Source of the DNA: JBAXPV01 sp037132075
Lineage (GTDB): Bacteria; Bacteroidota; Bacteroidia; Bacteroidales; CAIXZF01
Direction: 5' to 3'
Assembly (NCBI GenBank): GCA_037132075.1
Contig: JBAXPV010000017.1
Coordinates: forward strand, 1-64,000
DNA length: 64,000 nt
Under the pieces are notes generated by a model. That model saw only the letters and a list, made by a program, of their open reading frames with translations. It made no database searches and was not told the origin of the DNA. The position numbers and the translations under genes were made by a program. Shown piece after piece: positions 1 through 7,735 of the stretch (position 1 is the stretch's first letter; each line of letters opens with the position of its first letter).

Positions 1-50
1 TGACCTCCGGGTTATGAATCCGACGCTCTAACCAACTGAGCTACCTCGCC
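1..50 (-). tRNA. tRNA-Met (CAU anticodon), 3' part cut by window edge
   Basis: Read on the minus strand, positions 50 to 1 give the acceptor 5' strand GGCGAGG, the TA at positions 8-9, a D arm with GCTC and GAGC stems around AGTTGGTTA, and an anticodon loop TTCATAA. The anticodon CAU lies at window positions 16-14. The variable loop, T arm and 3' acceptor strand are outside the window. The sequence resembles bacterial elongator tRNA-Met, but CAU is also read in initiator and lysidine-modified tRNA-Ile, and these cannot be fully separated from half a molecule. Confidence 0.9.
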
Positions 51-62
51 ATTTTGAGGGTG

Positions 63-92
63 CAAAAATAGGATTTTTTTCTTTTGTAACAA
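63..92 (-). promoter_or_regulatory. Bacteroidota-type promoter of the tRNA-Met gene
   Basis: On the minus strand TTG (92-90) is followed after 19 bases by TATTTTTG (70-63), matching the phylum's -33/-7 signature TTG-N19-21-TAnnTTTG. The predicted transcription start lies just ahead of the tRNA 5' end at 50. The element sits in the 61-bp gap shared with the divergent glgB gene. Confidence 0.7.
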
Positions 93-111
93 TTGATTTT
101 CGAAAAGGAAT

Positions 112-2127
112 ATGACAAAAAAACGATTAGGCCTGATAACACAAGATCCCTGGCTCGAACCCAGCGAAGCAGATGTCGAAGCCAGGTACGGTCGATACCT
201 CGACAAACTCCACCGCATCACCCATGAATTTGGCAGCCTCCGCGAGTTCAGCACAGGCATGGATTACTTTGGCATTCAGTATGATGCATTCCGCAAAGCC
301 TGGGTCTACCGGGAATGGGCACCTGCCGCAAAGGAGCTTTTCCTGATCGGGGATTTCAACAACTGGAGCCGGACAGAACACCCACTAAAGCGAAATGCCA
401 CCGGAACCTGGGAGATCTATCTGGATGAAAAAAATTATAAAAAAATCTTTTCGCACGGGAGTAAGGTGAAAGTCATGGTAGTCTCCGCCGAGGGAACTCA
501 TGACAAAATCCCTGCCTATATCCGTCGTGTCGTGCAGGATGATGCCACCAAGAACTTCACCGGCCAGGTCTGGCTCCCCGCTCCTTTCGACTGGCAGGGT
601 GACAATTTTCGCGTAGAACGTACTGAAGACCTGCTGATCTACGAATGTCATGTGGGCATGGCCCAGGAAAAAGAAGGTGTCGGAACTTACCTCGAATTTG
701 CCGGGAAAGTGCTGCCAAGGGTCAAACGACTCGGTTACAATGCCATCCAGCTGATGGCCATCCAGGAACACCCTTATTATGGCTCTTTCGGCTATCATGT
801 ATCGAATTTCTTCGCTGCTTCCTCACGTTTCGGCACACCTGAGGAGTTGAAGATCCTGATCCGAAGCGCTCATAAGATGGGAATTGCAGTGATCATGGAC
901 CTGGTTCACTCACATACCGTAAAAAATATCCTCGAAGGCCTGAATGAGTTCGATGGCTCCGACGATCAGTATTTTCACCCGGGTGAGCGTGGCCTGCATC
1001 CACAATGGGACTCCAAGCTTTTCGACTATGGCAAGCTGGAAGTCCTGCGGTTCCTGCTTTCCAACGTTGCTTTCTGGCTCAACGAGTTTCATTTCGATGG
1101 CTTCCGTTTCGATGGCGTGGGATCGATGTTGTATTTTCATCATGGCAATGAGCCTTTTACCAGTCGTGAGAAGTATTTCACCGATGGCGTGGAATGGGAT
1201 GCCATCACCTATCTTCAACTGGCCAACAAGCTGATTCACACGATCAGACCCGATGCCATTACCATCGCGGAAGATGTGACCGGAATGCCCGGACTTACCT
1301 TTCCTGTAGAAGAAGGCGGACTTGGTTTCGATTACCGCCTGGGTATGGGAATCCCGGATTTCTGGATCAAGATCCTCAAAGACCAGAAAGATGAAGACTG
1401 GAGCATCGAGGAGATGTGGAATGTCCTGAACGACCGGCTCCCCTACGTCCGCACTGTTGCCTATGCTGAATCCCATGACCAGGCATTGGTTGGCGACAAA
1501 ACCATCGCTTTCCGCCTGATGGACAAAGAGATGTATTTCCATATGCAGGCTGATGATAAAGACCTTGTGATCGAAAGAGGCATCGCTTTGCATAAGATGA
1601 TCCGCCTGTTCACGATCCTGAATGGTGGCCAGGCATACCTGACTTTTATGGGCAACGAATTCGGTCATCCCGAATGGATAGACTTCCCGAGGGAAGGCAA
1701 TGAATGGAGCTATAAACATGCGCGCCGACAATGGTCATTGGTAGAAAACAAAGACCTGAAGTACAAGTTTCTTGAGGCATTCGATGTGGCGATGATCCGC
1801 ATGGTTAAGGACCACAACCTACTTTCAGGACTTTATGCCAGCAAACTCAACATCGACGAGGGAAACAAGACTATCGTCTTTGAAAAAGAAGGCTTGATCT
1901 TTGTTTTTAACTTCCATACCACCAATTCCATCCCCGACTACACCTTCTACATCCCTGAACCCGGGAAATTCAAGCTGATCCTGAATTCTGATGATCCGGC
2001 CTTTGGGGGACACGGAAGGATTGATCCCAAGGTGGAGTATCTGTCCGTTTTTGATAAGGAGAAAGATATCAACACTTTGACGATTTACAACATTAACAGG
2101 AGTTGTTTGGTGTTTAAGAAGCAGTGA
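112..2127 (+). CDS. glgB: 1,4-alpha-glucan branching enzyme (GH13, eukaryotic-type)
   Basis: Forms alpha-1,6 branches in glycogen by cutting an alpha-1,4 chain and moving it. The 671-residue protein has an N-terminal CBM48-like beta domain (about 55-140), a GH13 barrel (about 180-560) and a C-terminal all-beta domain. Catalytic signatures are visible: DGFRFDG with nucleophile D334, AEDVTG with acid/base E387, and SHDQ with D456. The motif order and length (DLVHSH, DGVGSMLY) resemble the branching enzymes of eukaryotes and Bacteroidota rather than the longer E. coli GlgB. The ATG at 112 is the first in frame and follows a weak purine-rich stretch. It stands alone, diverging from tRNA-Met, with no other glycogen gene in the window. 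Confidence 0.93.
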   Translation: MTKKRLGLITQDPWLEPSEADVEARYGRYLDKLHRITHEFGSLREFSTGMDYFGIQYDAFRKAWVYREWAPAAKELFLIGDFNNWSRTEHPLKRNATGTWEIYLDEKNYKKIFSHGSKVKVMVVSAEGTHDKIPAYIRRVVQDDATKNFTGQVWLPAPFDWQGDNFRVERTEDLLIYECHVGMAQEKEGVGTYLEFAGKVLPRVKRLGYNAIQLMAIQEHPYYGSFGYHVSNFFAASSRFGTPEELKILIRSAHKMGIAVIMDLVHSHTVKNILEGLNEFDGSDDQYFHPGERGLHPQWDSKLFDYGKLEVLRFLLSNVAFWLNEFHFDGFRFDGVGSMLYFHHGNEPFTSREKYFTDGVEWDAITYLQLANKLIHTIRPDAITIAEDVTGMPGLTFPVEEGGLGFDYRLGMGIPDFWIKILKDQKDEDWSIEEMWNVLNDRLPYVRTVAYAESHDQALVGDKTIAFRLMDKEMYFHMQADDKDLVIERGIALHKMIRLFTILNGGQAYLTFMGNEFGHPEWIDFPREGNEWSYKHARRQWSLVENKDLKYKFLEAFDVAMIRMVKDHNLLSGLYASKLNIDEGNKTIVFEKEGLIFVFNFHTTNSIPDYTFYIPEPGKFKLILNSDDPAFGGHGRIDPKVEYLSVFDKEKDINTLTIYNINRSCLVFKKQ

Positions 2128-2246
2128 GGCTGAGGGCTGTTAGGCTGAGGGCTGAAGGCTTGTGCCCCCGTTCCTTTGTTCATCCTTCATATATCATCCT
2201 TCATCCTTCAATTGAGTTATTGGTATATTGAAAATTGGTATATTTA
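2127..2246. repeat. Convergent intergenic region made of short repeats
   Basis: The gap between two convergent genes is nearly all repeats. The 13-mer AGGCTGAGGGCTG occurs at 2127-2139 and 2142-2154, CATCCTTCA occurs at 2181, 2195 and 2202, and an AT-rich element containing TTGGTATATTG-type units spans 2206-2246. The last element runs into the stop codon of the serine hydrolase at 2244-2246. Related AT-rich units occur near 23.9 kb and 37.3 kb. Confidence 0.7.
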
Positions 2247-3476
2247 CCTCTCCCCACCCCCCTCATTCTCCTCATCCATCATCCCCTCACCCTCTTTGGT
2301 GCCCTTAAAGCTCCCGGGATACATGATCTTCAGGATGGCCAGCTTGTCGATGATTCCTGCCCTACGGTTCTTTAAAACGACGATGGTGGTATGATCCTTG
2401 GGTATCCTGAGTAAGAGCGACTGAAAGCCTTCCCACCAGCCTGTATGATAAAGAACCTTGGAGTTGTCGTCCATCTTCATCATTCGCCAACCAAAACCGT
2501 AGTTCTTTTTGCCTCCTGCTTTCATGCCACGAGGCTGAAAAGCGTCATCCAGGCTCGCCAGGGAAACAATCTTCCCTGAATACAGCCCCTGATCCCAGCG
2601 AAACATGTCGGACGGAGTGGCATAAATACCTTTATCACCAAAAACACCATCAAGAAAGGTAAAAGCGGCCTCGTTCCAGCCCCTGTTGTAGCCTGTGGCG
2701 CGCTGAATACTGTCGGCGGGGTGTGGATTCGCAAAGCCACTGTTTTTCATGCCTACGGGGACAAAAATCTCTTTTTTTACAAACTCTGTAAAACACATAT
2801 GCGAGAGCCTTTCCACGATAGCTGCCAGCACACAATATCCTGTATTGCTGTAATTAAAGCTACGACCAGGGGGGAAATATACCGGTGGCTTCATGCTGCC
2901 CATCAGGGTTACGATAAAGCTGTTGGTCACAGGTGTCGCTTTGTCCTTAATGGCTGCATCACCGAAATAGATATAATTTGGTAATCCTGAGCGATGTTCC
3001 AACAACAGCTCAATCGTCACTCCAGGATACGGAAAGTCAGGAAAGAACTTCTGAACGGGATCAGAAAGCTTCAGTAGTTTTCTTTCTTTGAGGATAAGAA
3101 TCGATACTGCCGTGAATTGCTTACTAACAGAAGCCAGCTGGAAAGCAGTAGTCCCGTTAATGGGTGTCTTTTGTCTATAGTTAGCATAGCCGTAAGATTT
3201 CTCCATATAGATACTGTCATTTCTTCCCACCAGGAAGGCTCCGTTAAAGATACCGCGGGCATTCTGACTGTCGAAGAAGTTTTCAAGCAGTATGATTGAA
3301 GCTTTAGAAATAGGTTTGGTGACGAATTTCTCAGCAGGATGTGGTGTCTTTGTGAGAATTCGCTTTATCTGTGGGCCCTGGCGCAGAAAATAAAGGAGTG
3401 CCACGACAAATGCCAATAGTAATAATAAAACCCATAAATACCGCTTCTTCCTGTTAACGATCCGCTTTCTCCGCAT
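2244..3476 (-). CDS. Membrane-anchored serine hydrolase, class C beta-lactamase fold
   Basis: A 410-residue protein of the class C beta-lactamase / D-alanyl-D-alanine carboxypeptidase superfamily. One N-terminal membrane segment (about residues 13-31, preceded by basic residues) would place the domain in the periplasm. All three active-site motifs are visible: SVSK with nucleophile S116 and K119, YSN at 209-211, and HTG at 344-346 in place of KTG. These show an active serine acylase or esterase but not its substrate; cell-wall peptide, ester or lactam are all possible. The C-terminal 20 residues are low-complexity (Glu, Gly), and the stop codon lies inside an AT-rich repeat, so the tail may have been altered by that repeat. 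Confidence 0.85.
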   Translation of the reverse strand: MRRKRIVNRKKRYLWVLLLLLAFVVALLYFLRQGPQIKRILTKTPHPAEKFVTKPISKASIILLENFFDSQNARGIFNGAFLVGRNDSIYMEKSYGYANYRQKTPINGTTAFQLASVSKQFTAVSILILKERKLLKLSDPVQKFFPDFPYPGVTIELLLEHRSGLPNYIYFGDAAIKDKATPVTNSFIVTLMGSMKPPVYFPPGRSFNYSNTGYCVLAAIVERLSHMCFTEFVKKEIFVPVGMKNSGFANPHPADSIQRATGYNRGWNEAAFTFLDGVFGDKGIYATPSDMFRWDQGLYSGKIVSLASLDDAFQPRGMKAGGKKNYGFGWRMMKMDDNSKVLYHTGWWEGFQSLLLRIPKDHTTIVVLKNRRAGIIDKLAILKIMYPGSFKGTKEGEGMMDEENEGGGER

Positions 3477-3648
3477 CCAAATTAGTTTTTTAATTTTATA
3501 GTGAAGCTTTACAGGTTTGCGTTACAAAGATGATTGGCTTCTTTATGCAGAGGAGAATCAGCGAAAATGAATCTTGCAAACTTTCTAGTCCTAGTATAAA
3601 AACAAATGATTCGCAAAATTGCGCTTTTTTAAGGTTTTTTTTCGCTTC

Positions 3649-3681
3649 TTTGTGATATTTTCAAAAATTGAATTAGGTTTG
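3649..3681 (+). promoter_or_regulatory. Promoter of the small conserved gene at 3728
   Basis: TTTG (3649-3652) is followed after 21 bases by TAGGTTTG (3674-3681), a good match to the Bacteroidota -33/-7 consensus. It predicts a leader of about 40 bases. The upstream gap 3477-3648 is AT-rich with no other clear element. Confidence 0.65.
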
Positions 3682-3727
3682 TATGCTAACTAGATGCATC
3701 AACCTACCCTATTCTATAACATAAGTG

Positions 3728-4030
3728 ATGGCAAAGAAAAAAATCGTCGTAAATTATGACAATCTCCCACCGGGAGTTCTGACTCAGATTGAAAAACAAT
3801 ATCCTGAAGGCTGGGCGAACCATGTAATCAAGGTCCAGGGCGCAAAAGATAATTTCTTTTATGCAATCGTTGTCGATACAGAAGAGATCAGCTATCTGAT
3901 CAAAGTCAAGGTAAAAAAAGACCGGAAAGGGATTGATGAGGACGATATCCTGCAAAACTTTGAAGAGATGACAGGTCCGGAACCTAATATTAATGATCAG
4001 GAAGAACCTGAAATTAGTCACGAAGACTGA
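3728..4030 (+). CDS. Small conserved hypothetical protein (100 aa)
   Basis: Function unknown. The start is ATG 3728; a GTG three bases earlier is possible but less likely. The protein begins with a basic stretch (AKKK), has a core of alternating hydrophobic residues that suggests a small alpha/beta or all-beta fold, and ends in an acidic tail of about 25 residues rich in Glu and Asp. There is no signal peptide or membrane segment, so it is probably cytoplasmic. I recall similar small proteins in Bacteroidota but no assigned role. It has its own promoter and ends 111 bases before a bidirectional terminator. Confidence 0.7.
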   Translation: MAKKKIVVNYDNLPPGVLTQIEKQYPEGWANHVIKVQGAKDNFFYAIVVDTEEISYLIKVKVKKDRKGIDEDDILQNFEEMTGPEPNINDQEEPEISHED

Positions 4031-4136
4031 GACTCACCGCGCAGGTGCCGAGGCACCTGGTTTCGCAGAGATTTTGTTTTGTTTATTTGCGTAATCTGCC
4101 TGTCTTCTGAAATCTGTGTAATCTGCGTGAAACTCA
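4031..4136. repeat. Intergenic repeat with CAGGTGCC hairpin and ATCTGCGTAA-type units
   Basis: Contains a perfect 8-bp inverted repeat, CAGGTGCC (4042-4049) and GGCACCTG (4052-4059), then TTTCGCAGAG and several variants of GTAATCTGCGTGAAAC. A second copy of the same vocabulary (CACCGCG, TTTCGCAAAG, ATAATCTGCGTAA) sits at about 18317-18390. It looks like a dispersed non-coding repeat of the genome rather than a gene. Confidence 0.55.
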
Positions 4137-4140
4137 AAAA

Positions 4141-4170
4141 AAAAGGCTGTCCCAAACGAGACAGCCTTTT
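4141..4170. terminator. Bidirectional intrinsic terminator
   Basis: An 11-bp perfect stem, AAAAGGCTGTC (4141-4151) with GACAGCCTTTT (4160-4170), closes an 8-base loop. A run of A on the left and T on the right gives a U-tract on both strands. It ends the plus-strand gene stopping at 4030 and the minus-strand FKBP operon stopping at 4195. Confidence 0.88.
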
Positions 4171-4194
4171 CTTATATAACAAGCTCTTTATGAA

Positions 4195-5088
4195 CTATTT
4201 CACATCAACCAGTTCAACATCGAATACAAGCGTTGAATAGGCAGGAATCAAAGACCCGGACCCTCTTTCACCGTAACCGAGTTTCGAGGGGATGATCAGG
4301 GTAGCCTTGCCACCTTTGCTCATCTTGGCAATGCCTTCATCCCAACCCGGGATCACCATGCCTTTGCCTAACTCAAAGCTGATGGGCTGTCCACGATCCA
4401 AAGAAGAGTCGAACTTGGTTCCATTCAACAAACGACCCGTGTAATGAACGCTCACTGATTTCCCGGCTTCAGCCTTTGCACCAGTCCCTTTTACTTTCTC
4501 AACAAAAATCAGCCCTGATGCTAAAGGGGCCGTGCTAATCTTATTTGCTTTTAAGTAGATTTTCATCAGGGAATCTTCCTGTGACCTGGCTGCGTTGGCC
4601 TTCTTGGAATCAGCTTCCATCTTTGCCTGCATCTCCTTTTGAAAGGCATCACGTTTCTGGATCTTTTTCATTGTCATATAGACATTAACCATAGAACCAG
4701 GCTTAACATAAGGAGGAAGCATCTTACTGCGGAATGACTTCAGGAACAGACTGTCAGCACTAACGGTGAAGCAAATGCTATCTCCAACGCGCATCATGCG
4801 GATTCCTTCATAGATATCGCCTTTATAAACTGACTCCAAAACAGGAAAGATATAAGGTGTGGAGCTTTTGCGGCTATCAAAAAAGATAGTATCCTTATTA
4901 GTGCCATGGTAAAAAGCAACCATGGTTACCATATCAGTGAGCTCTGGCAGCGGATTGGCCGCATCTCCCTTAGTAATGAATTTATATTTCAAACCAGTGG
5001 GGGAAACCATATCCTGGGCAAAGCAAAATGTCGCTCCTGCAATAAGCAGCAGCGACATTATTCCAAATATTTTAAATAAACGATTCAT
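4195..5088 (-). CDS. Exported FKBP-type peptidyl-prolyl isomerase, two-domain (1)
   Basis: A 297-residue exported protein that should catalyse cis-trans isomerisation of prolyl bonds during periplasmic folding. An N-terminal signal sequence ends near CFAQ (about residue 25). The C-terminal FKBP domain (about 205-297) keeps the binding-site residues: YTGRL, FDSS, VIPGWDEG and KLGYG. The N-terminal half (about 30-150) also reads as a degenerate FKBP domain (YKF, FDSR, EGIRMMRVGD, PPYVKPGS) without the catalytic Trp and Tyr. A charged linker rich in Lys, Met and Ala joins them. It is the last gene of a four-gene operon, 17 bases after its paralogue, and precedes the terminator at 4141-4170. Confidence 0.88.
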   Translation of the reverse strand: MNRLFKIFGIMSLLLIAGATFCFAQDMVSPTGLKYKFITKGDAANPLPELTDMVTMVAFYHGTNKDTIFFDSRKSSTPYIFPVLESVYKGDIYEGIRMMRVGDSICFTVSADSLFLKSFRSKMLPPYVKPGSMVNVYMTMKKIQKRDAFQKEMQAKMEADSKKANAARSQEDSLMKIYLKANKISTAPLASGLIFVEKVKGTGAKAEAGKSVSVHYTGRLLNGTKFDSSLDRGQPISFELGKGMVIPGWDEGIAKMSKGGKATLIIPSKLGYGERGSGSLIPAYSTLVFDVELVDVK

Positions 5089-5105
5089 GAATAGCTCTTG
5101 ATTGA

Positions 5106-5993
5106 TTATTTAACATCCAATAACTCAACTTCGAATACGAGTGGTGAGAAAGGAGGAATTGTAGCACCTGCACCACTGGAACCATAACCCAATTTTGAAG
5201 GGATAATGATTTTTGCCTTACCACCTTTTTTCATCATGGAGATACCTTCATCCCAACCAGGAATTACTTCATTGTGACCAATGGTAAACTCAAAAGGTTT
5301 GTCATGGCTCTTGGAAGCATCAAAAACGGTTCCGTTCAGCAACATGCCCTTATAGTCAACGGTAACTTTCTTCCCCTTTTCTGCCTTTGTACCACTACCC
5401 TTTTTAACTTCAACAAAATACAAACCTGATTCTGTTGGTTTTACTTTGATGTTGTTCTTGGCGATATAATCCTGGAGTTCAATCTGCTCTTTACCTTTCA
5501 TTTCTTCCATGGCTTTCATTTGTTTGTCCATAGCTTCTTTTTGTTGTTTCTCATACTCAGCTTTTTTCATGATACCGAGTAATTTAACATCAAAATGCAT
5601 ATCAGAACCAGGCTTCACAAATGGAGGAAGTTTAGAACGGGCAGTCTTCACGAAGAAAGAGTCAGCCTTAATCACAAAGGTAGCACTATCGCCAGAGCCC
5701 ATCAGCGCAAGACCTTCATAGATATCACCAGGATATTCTGGTTTTGCCAGAGGAATTTTAAAAGGACTTGGATTGTTACGGCTGTCGAAGATTGTGGAAT
5801 CCTTACCGCTGGCGGTAACAATCTTATAAACCATTTGCGCGGTAATCACATCACCTTCTACAGGCTTTGCAGAATCTTTCTTGGTATAGAATTTATAACT
5901 CAAACCAGAATCTGTTTTTTTGAACCCACCACCAGAACAGGCAATGAACCCAAGGATCACTGCAACTAACAAAAGTTTAAAAATAGACTTCAT
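5106..5993 (-). CDS. FKBP-type peptidyl-prolyl isomerase lipoprotein, two-domain (2)
   Basis: A 295-residue paralogue of the next gene downstream with the same plan. It has a lipoprotein-like signal ending ..GFIAC (Cys about residue 19), a degenerate N-terminal FKBP-like domain (FDSR, YEGLALMGSGD, PPFVKPGS), a Lys/Met/Glu-rich linker likely to be helical, and a canonical C-terminal FKBP domain (about 203-295) with DYKGM, FDAS, VIPGWDEG and LGYG. Probably a membrane-attached periplasmic folding catalyst. The residue three before the lipobox cysteine is Phe, not the usual Leu, so lipidation is likely but not certain. The pair looks like a tandem duplication. Confidence 0.87.
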   Translation of the reverse strand: MKSIFKLLLVAVILGFIACSGGGFKKTDSGLSYKFYTKKDSAKPVEGDVITAQMVYKIVTASGKDSTIFDSRNNPSPFKIPLAKPEYPGDIYEGLALMGSGDSATFVIKADSFFVKTARSKLPPFVKPGSDMHFDVKLLGIMKKAEYEKQQKEAMDKQMKAMEEMKGKEQIELQDYIAKNNIKVKPTESGLYFVEVKKGSGTKAEKGKKVTVDYKGMLLNGTVFDASKSHDKPFEFTIGHNEVIPGWDEGISMMKKGGKAKIIIPSKLGYGSSGAGATIPPFSPLVFEVELLDVK

Positions 5994-6049
5994 TTTACTT
6001 TTTATAAATTATTGATATTATTTAGTTTATATTCGATCAATTAAATTCT

Positions 6050-6616
6050 TCATTTAACTTTAACAATTTTTACATCGTACAAAAGTGTGGCTTTTCTGGG
6101 CACTTTTATGTCATCTCCTGCCAGCCCAAAAGCGAGGTGCGAAGGTATGATAAATTTTGCTTCGTCACCCTGCTGCAGTAAAAAAATACCCTCCTCCAGT
6201 CCGCTGATCTCTGCAGCTTTACCTAATACAAAGCTCTTCAGGCCATCATGCGCTGAAGTATATAAAGTGTCTCCACTGACGAGACGTATCAAGTATTCAA
6301 TACTGACAAGCTTTCCAGCCAATGCCTGGGGGCCGCTGCCCTTTTTTATGATCCTATAGCGCAAGCCGGTTTTGGTCTTACTCATAGACAGCTGATGCCG
6401 AACAATATAATCATCAATAGCGGCATCCTCACTCCGGGTCATGTATTGATTTGCCTTGATCAGAGACTCTTTTAAATTTCGATTGTTTGGCTTTTCGCTT
6501 TTATCAGAAGACTTTGAATCACAGGAGTATAGCATGAATGCCAATAGCAGTGAAAGTCCTATTGATGTATTCAATGACCGGATAAACCTGATATGCCGGA
6601 GAAATAACTCAATCAT
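6050..6616 (-). CDS. FKBP-like lipoprotein with eroded active site (GldI-like?)
   Basis: A 188-residue protein with a lipoprotein signal (LLAFMLYSC) and one FKBP domain. The start is set at ATG 6616, which overlaps the stop of the upstream DHH gene by 8 bases and puts the signal peptide at the N-terminus; the frame is open upstream but lies inside the DHH gene. Several binding-pocket residues of active FKBPs are changed: FDSS is LYTSA, VIPGW is EISGL and the LGYG tyrosine is Phe. It may bind proteins without isomerase activity. Gliding-motility lipoprotein GldI of Flavobacterium is an FKBP-like lipoprotein of this general kind, but I cannot show orthology. Confidence 0.78.
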   Translation of the reverse strand: MIELFLRHIRFIRSLNTSIGLSLLLAFMLYSCDSKSSDKSEKPNNRNLKESLIKANQYMTRSEDAAIDDYIVRHQLSMSKTKTGLRYRIIKKGSGPQALAGKLVSIEYLIRLVSGDTLYTSAHDGLKSFVLGKAAEISGLEEGIFLLQQGDEAKFIIPSHLAFGLAGDDIKVPRKATLLYDVKIVKVK

Positions 6617-7640
6617 AGGAGGAATTAATGATGGCTTGTCCATAGGCAGGAAGTAGCGACTCGAATTTCTTAAGAGTCTCTTCAAAAGGCAAATAAGAGT
6701 TGCCACCTGCAGCATTACGATGCCCTCCTCCTTCAAAATTCTCCCTAACAAATTCGTTCACTGAGAAATTTCCTTTGGAACGCGCTGACAATCGTATAAG
6801 ATTCTCTTTTTCAGTAAATAAGACAGCCATACTTACACCTTCTATTGAAAGTGCATAATTGACAACGCCTTCTGTATCCCCTACCTTATAATGAAAGCGG
6901 TTCAAGTCTTCTTTCGACAATGCAATATAAGCTGTCCCATATTCACCAATCACTTTCAGTCGCTCAGAAAGACAATAGCCTAACAGCCTCATCCTGTTCT
7001 CAGAATAAGTATCATATACCAGCCTGTGAACTTTCTCTCCGTCAACCCCAATCTTTATCAGCTCTGCCGTAATCCGGTAAACTCTTTCGTAGTTACATGC
7101 ATAACTGAAAGAGCCGGTGTCGGTGATCAAACCTACATAAATACACTCAGCCATATTCTTAGTAATCAATTCTTTATACCCGATGTCTTCAAGAAACACA
7201 TAAACCAATTCAGAGGTAGAAGTTACGTCTGTTTTTGAGATCATAAAATCAAACTCAGAAACTGTTGGCGCAATATGATGGTCGATCAAAACCCTCACCG
7301 CAGTTGCCGGGGCAAATATTTCCTGCATCTTTTCTGTACGAGCCAGGCAATTATAATCAACACTAAAGATTAGCTCTGCATCGAGGGCTGCCTTCCGACA
7401 TTCCTCAGGCTTGTGTTTAAAAATTATTGCCTCACTGATTCCAGGTAGCCATGCAAGAAATGAGGGGTAATCATTTGGGACCAACACCTTGACGTCTTTC
7501 CCCATTTCGCGAAAGCAGAAAGCCAGGGCCAGCGAGGCACCAAGGGTATCGCCATCTGGGTTACTATGGGCAGTGATAACTACCTTTTGAACGCGTTGAA
7601 GCTCTTTCAGGATATCAGGAGTGTGGTTGTATTCTTGCAT
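6609..7640 (-). CDS. DHH/DHHA1 phosphoesterase, NrnA-like (nanoRNase / pAp phosphatase)
   Basis: A cytoplasmic Mn-dependent phosphoesterase; relatives degrade short oligoribonucleotides, pAp or cyclic dinucleotide products. Numbering from ATG 7640, metal-binding motifs are AHSNPDGD (24-31), D95 in SVDYN, DHH (120-122) and D174 in LITDTG. The C-terminal DHHA1 domain has the substrate motif GGGHRNAAGG (304-313). An ATG at 7673 is in frame, but a -7 box lies at 7671-7678, so transcripts would begin after it; ATG 7640 (343 residues) fits better. First gene of the operon that continues into three FKBP genes. Which substrate it prefers cannot be read from the sequence. Confidence 0.88.
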   Translation of the reverse strand: MQEYNHTPDILKELQRVQKVVITAHSNPDGDTLGASLALAFCFREMGKDVKVLVPNDYPSFLAWLPGISEAIIFKHKPEECRKAALDAELIFSVDYNCLARTEKMQEIFAPATAVRVLIDHHIAPTVSEFDFMISKTDVTSTSELVYVFLEDIGYKELITKNMAECIYVGLITDTGSFSYACNYERVYRITAELIKIGVDGEKVHRLVYDTYSENRMRLLGYCLSERLKVIGEYGTAYIALSKEDLNRFHYKVGDTEGVVNYALSIEGVSMAVLFTEKENLIRLSARSKGNFSVNEFVRENFEGGGHRNAAGGNSYLPFEETLKKFESLLPAYGQAIINSSYD

Positions 7641-7670
7641 TATAAATTGGCTCAATTCGTATGTAATTGG

Positions 7671-7678
7671 CAAAAATA
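7671..7678 (-). promoter_or_regulatory. -7 element of the DHH-FKBP operon
   Basis: The minus strand reads TATTTTTG, a perfect TAnnTTTG box, about 30 bases before the chosen start at 7640. No TTG is found at the expected distance. It overlaps the alternative upstream start codon and so argues against that start. Confidence 0.5.
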
Positions 7679-7702
7679 AGAAATCCTCATCAGGATTATT
7701 GC

Positions 7703-7710
7703 TAATTTTG
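7703..7710 (+). promoter_or_regulatory. -7 element of ndk
   Basis: TAATTTTG matches TAnnTTTG 25 bases before the ndk ATG. The TTG candidates upstream are not at the usual 19-21 base spacing. It lies back to back with the DHH operon's -7 box in a 95-bp divergent gap. Confidence 0.5.
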
Positions 7711-7735
7711 CGCCCTTAATTAAAAACAGAATAAA

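Noticed and set aside
12..260. An open frame on the minus strand overlapping tRNA-Met and the start of glgB
   Set aside because: It covers a tRNA gene and a well-supported coding region; composition and position mark it as a chance frame.
3477..3727. A structured non-coding RNA in the AT-rich gap before the gene at 3728
   Set aside because: Only a 4-bp CGCA/TGCG hairpin is present; the region fits a promoter region with a single clear -33/-7 pair.
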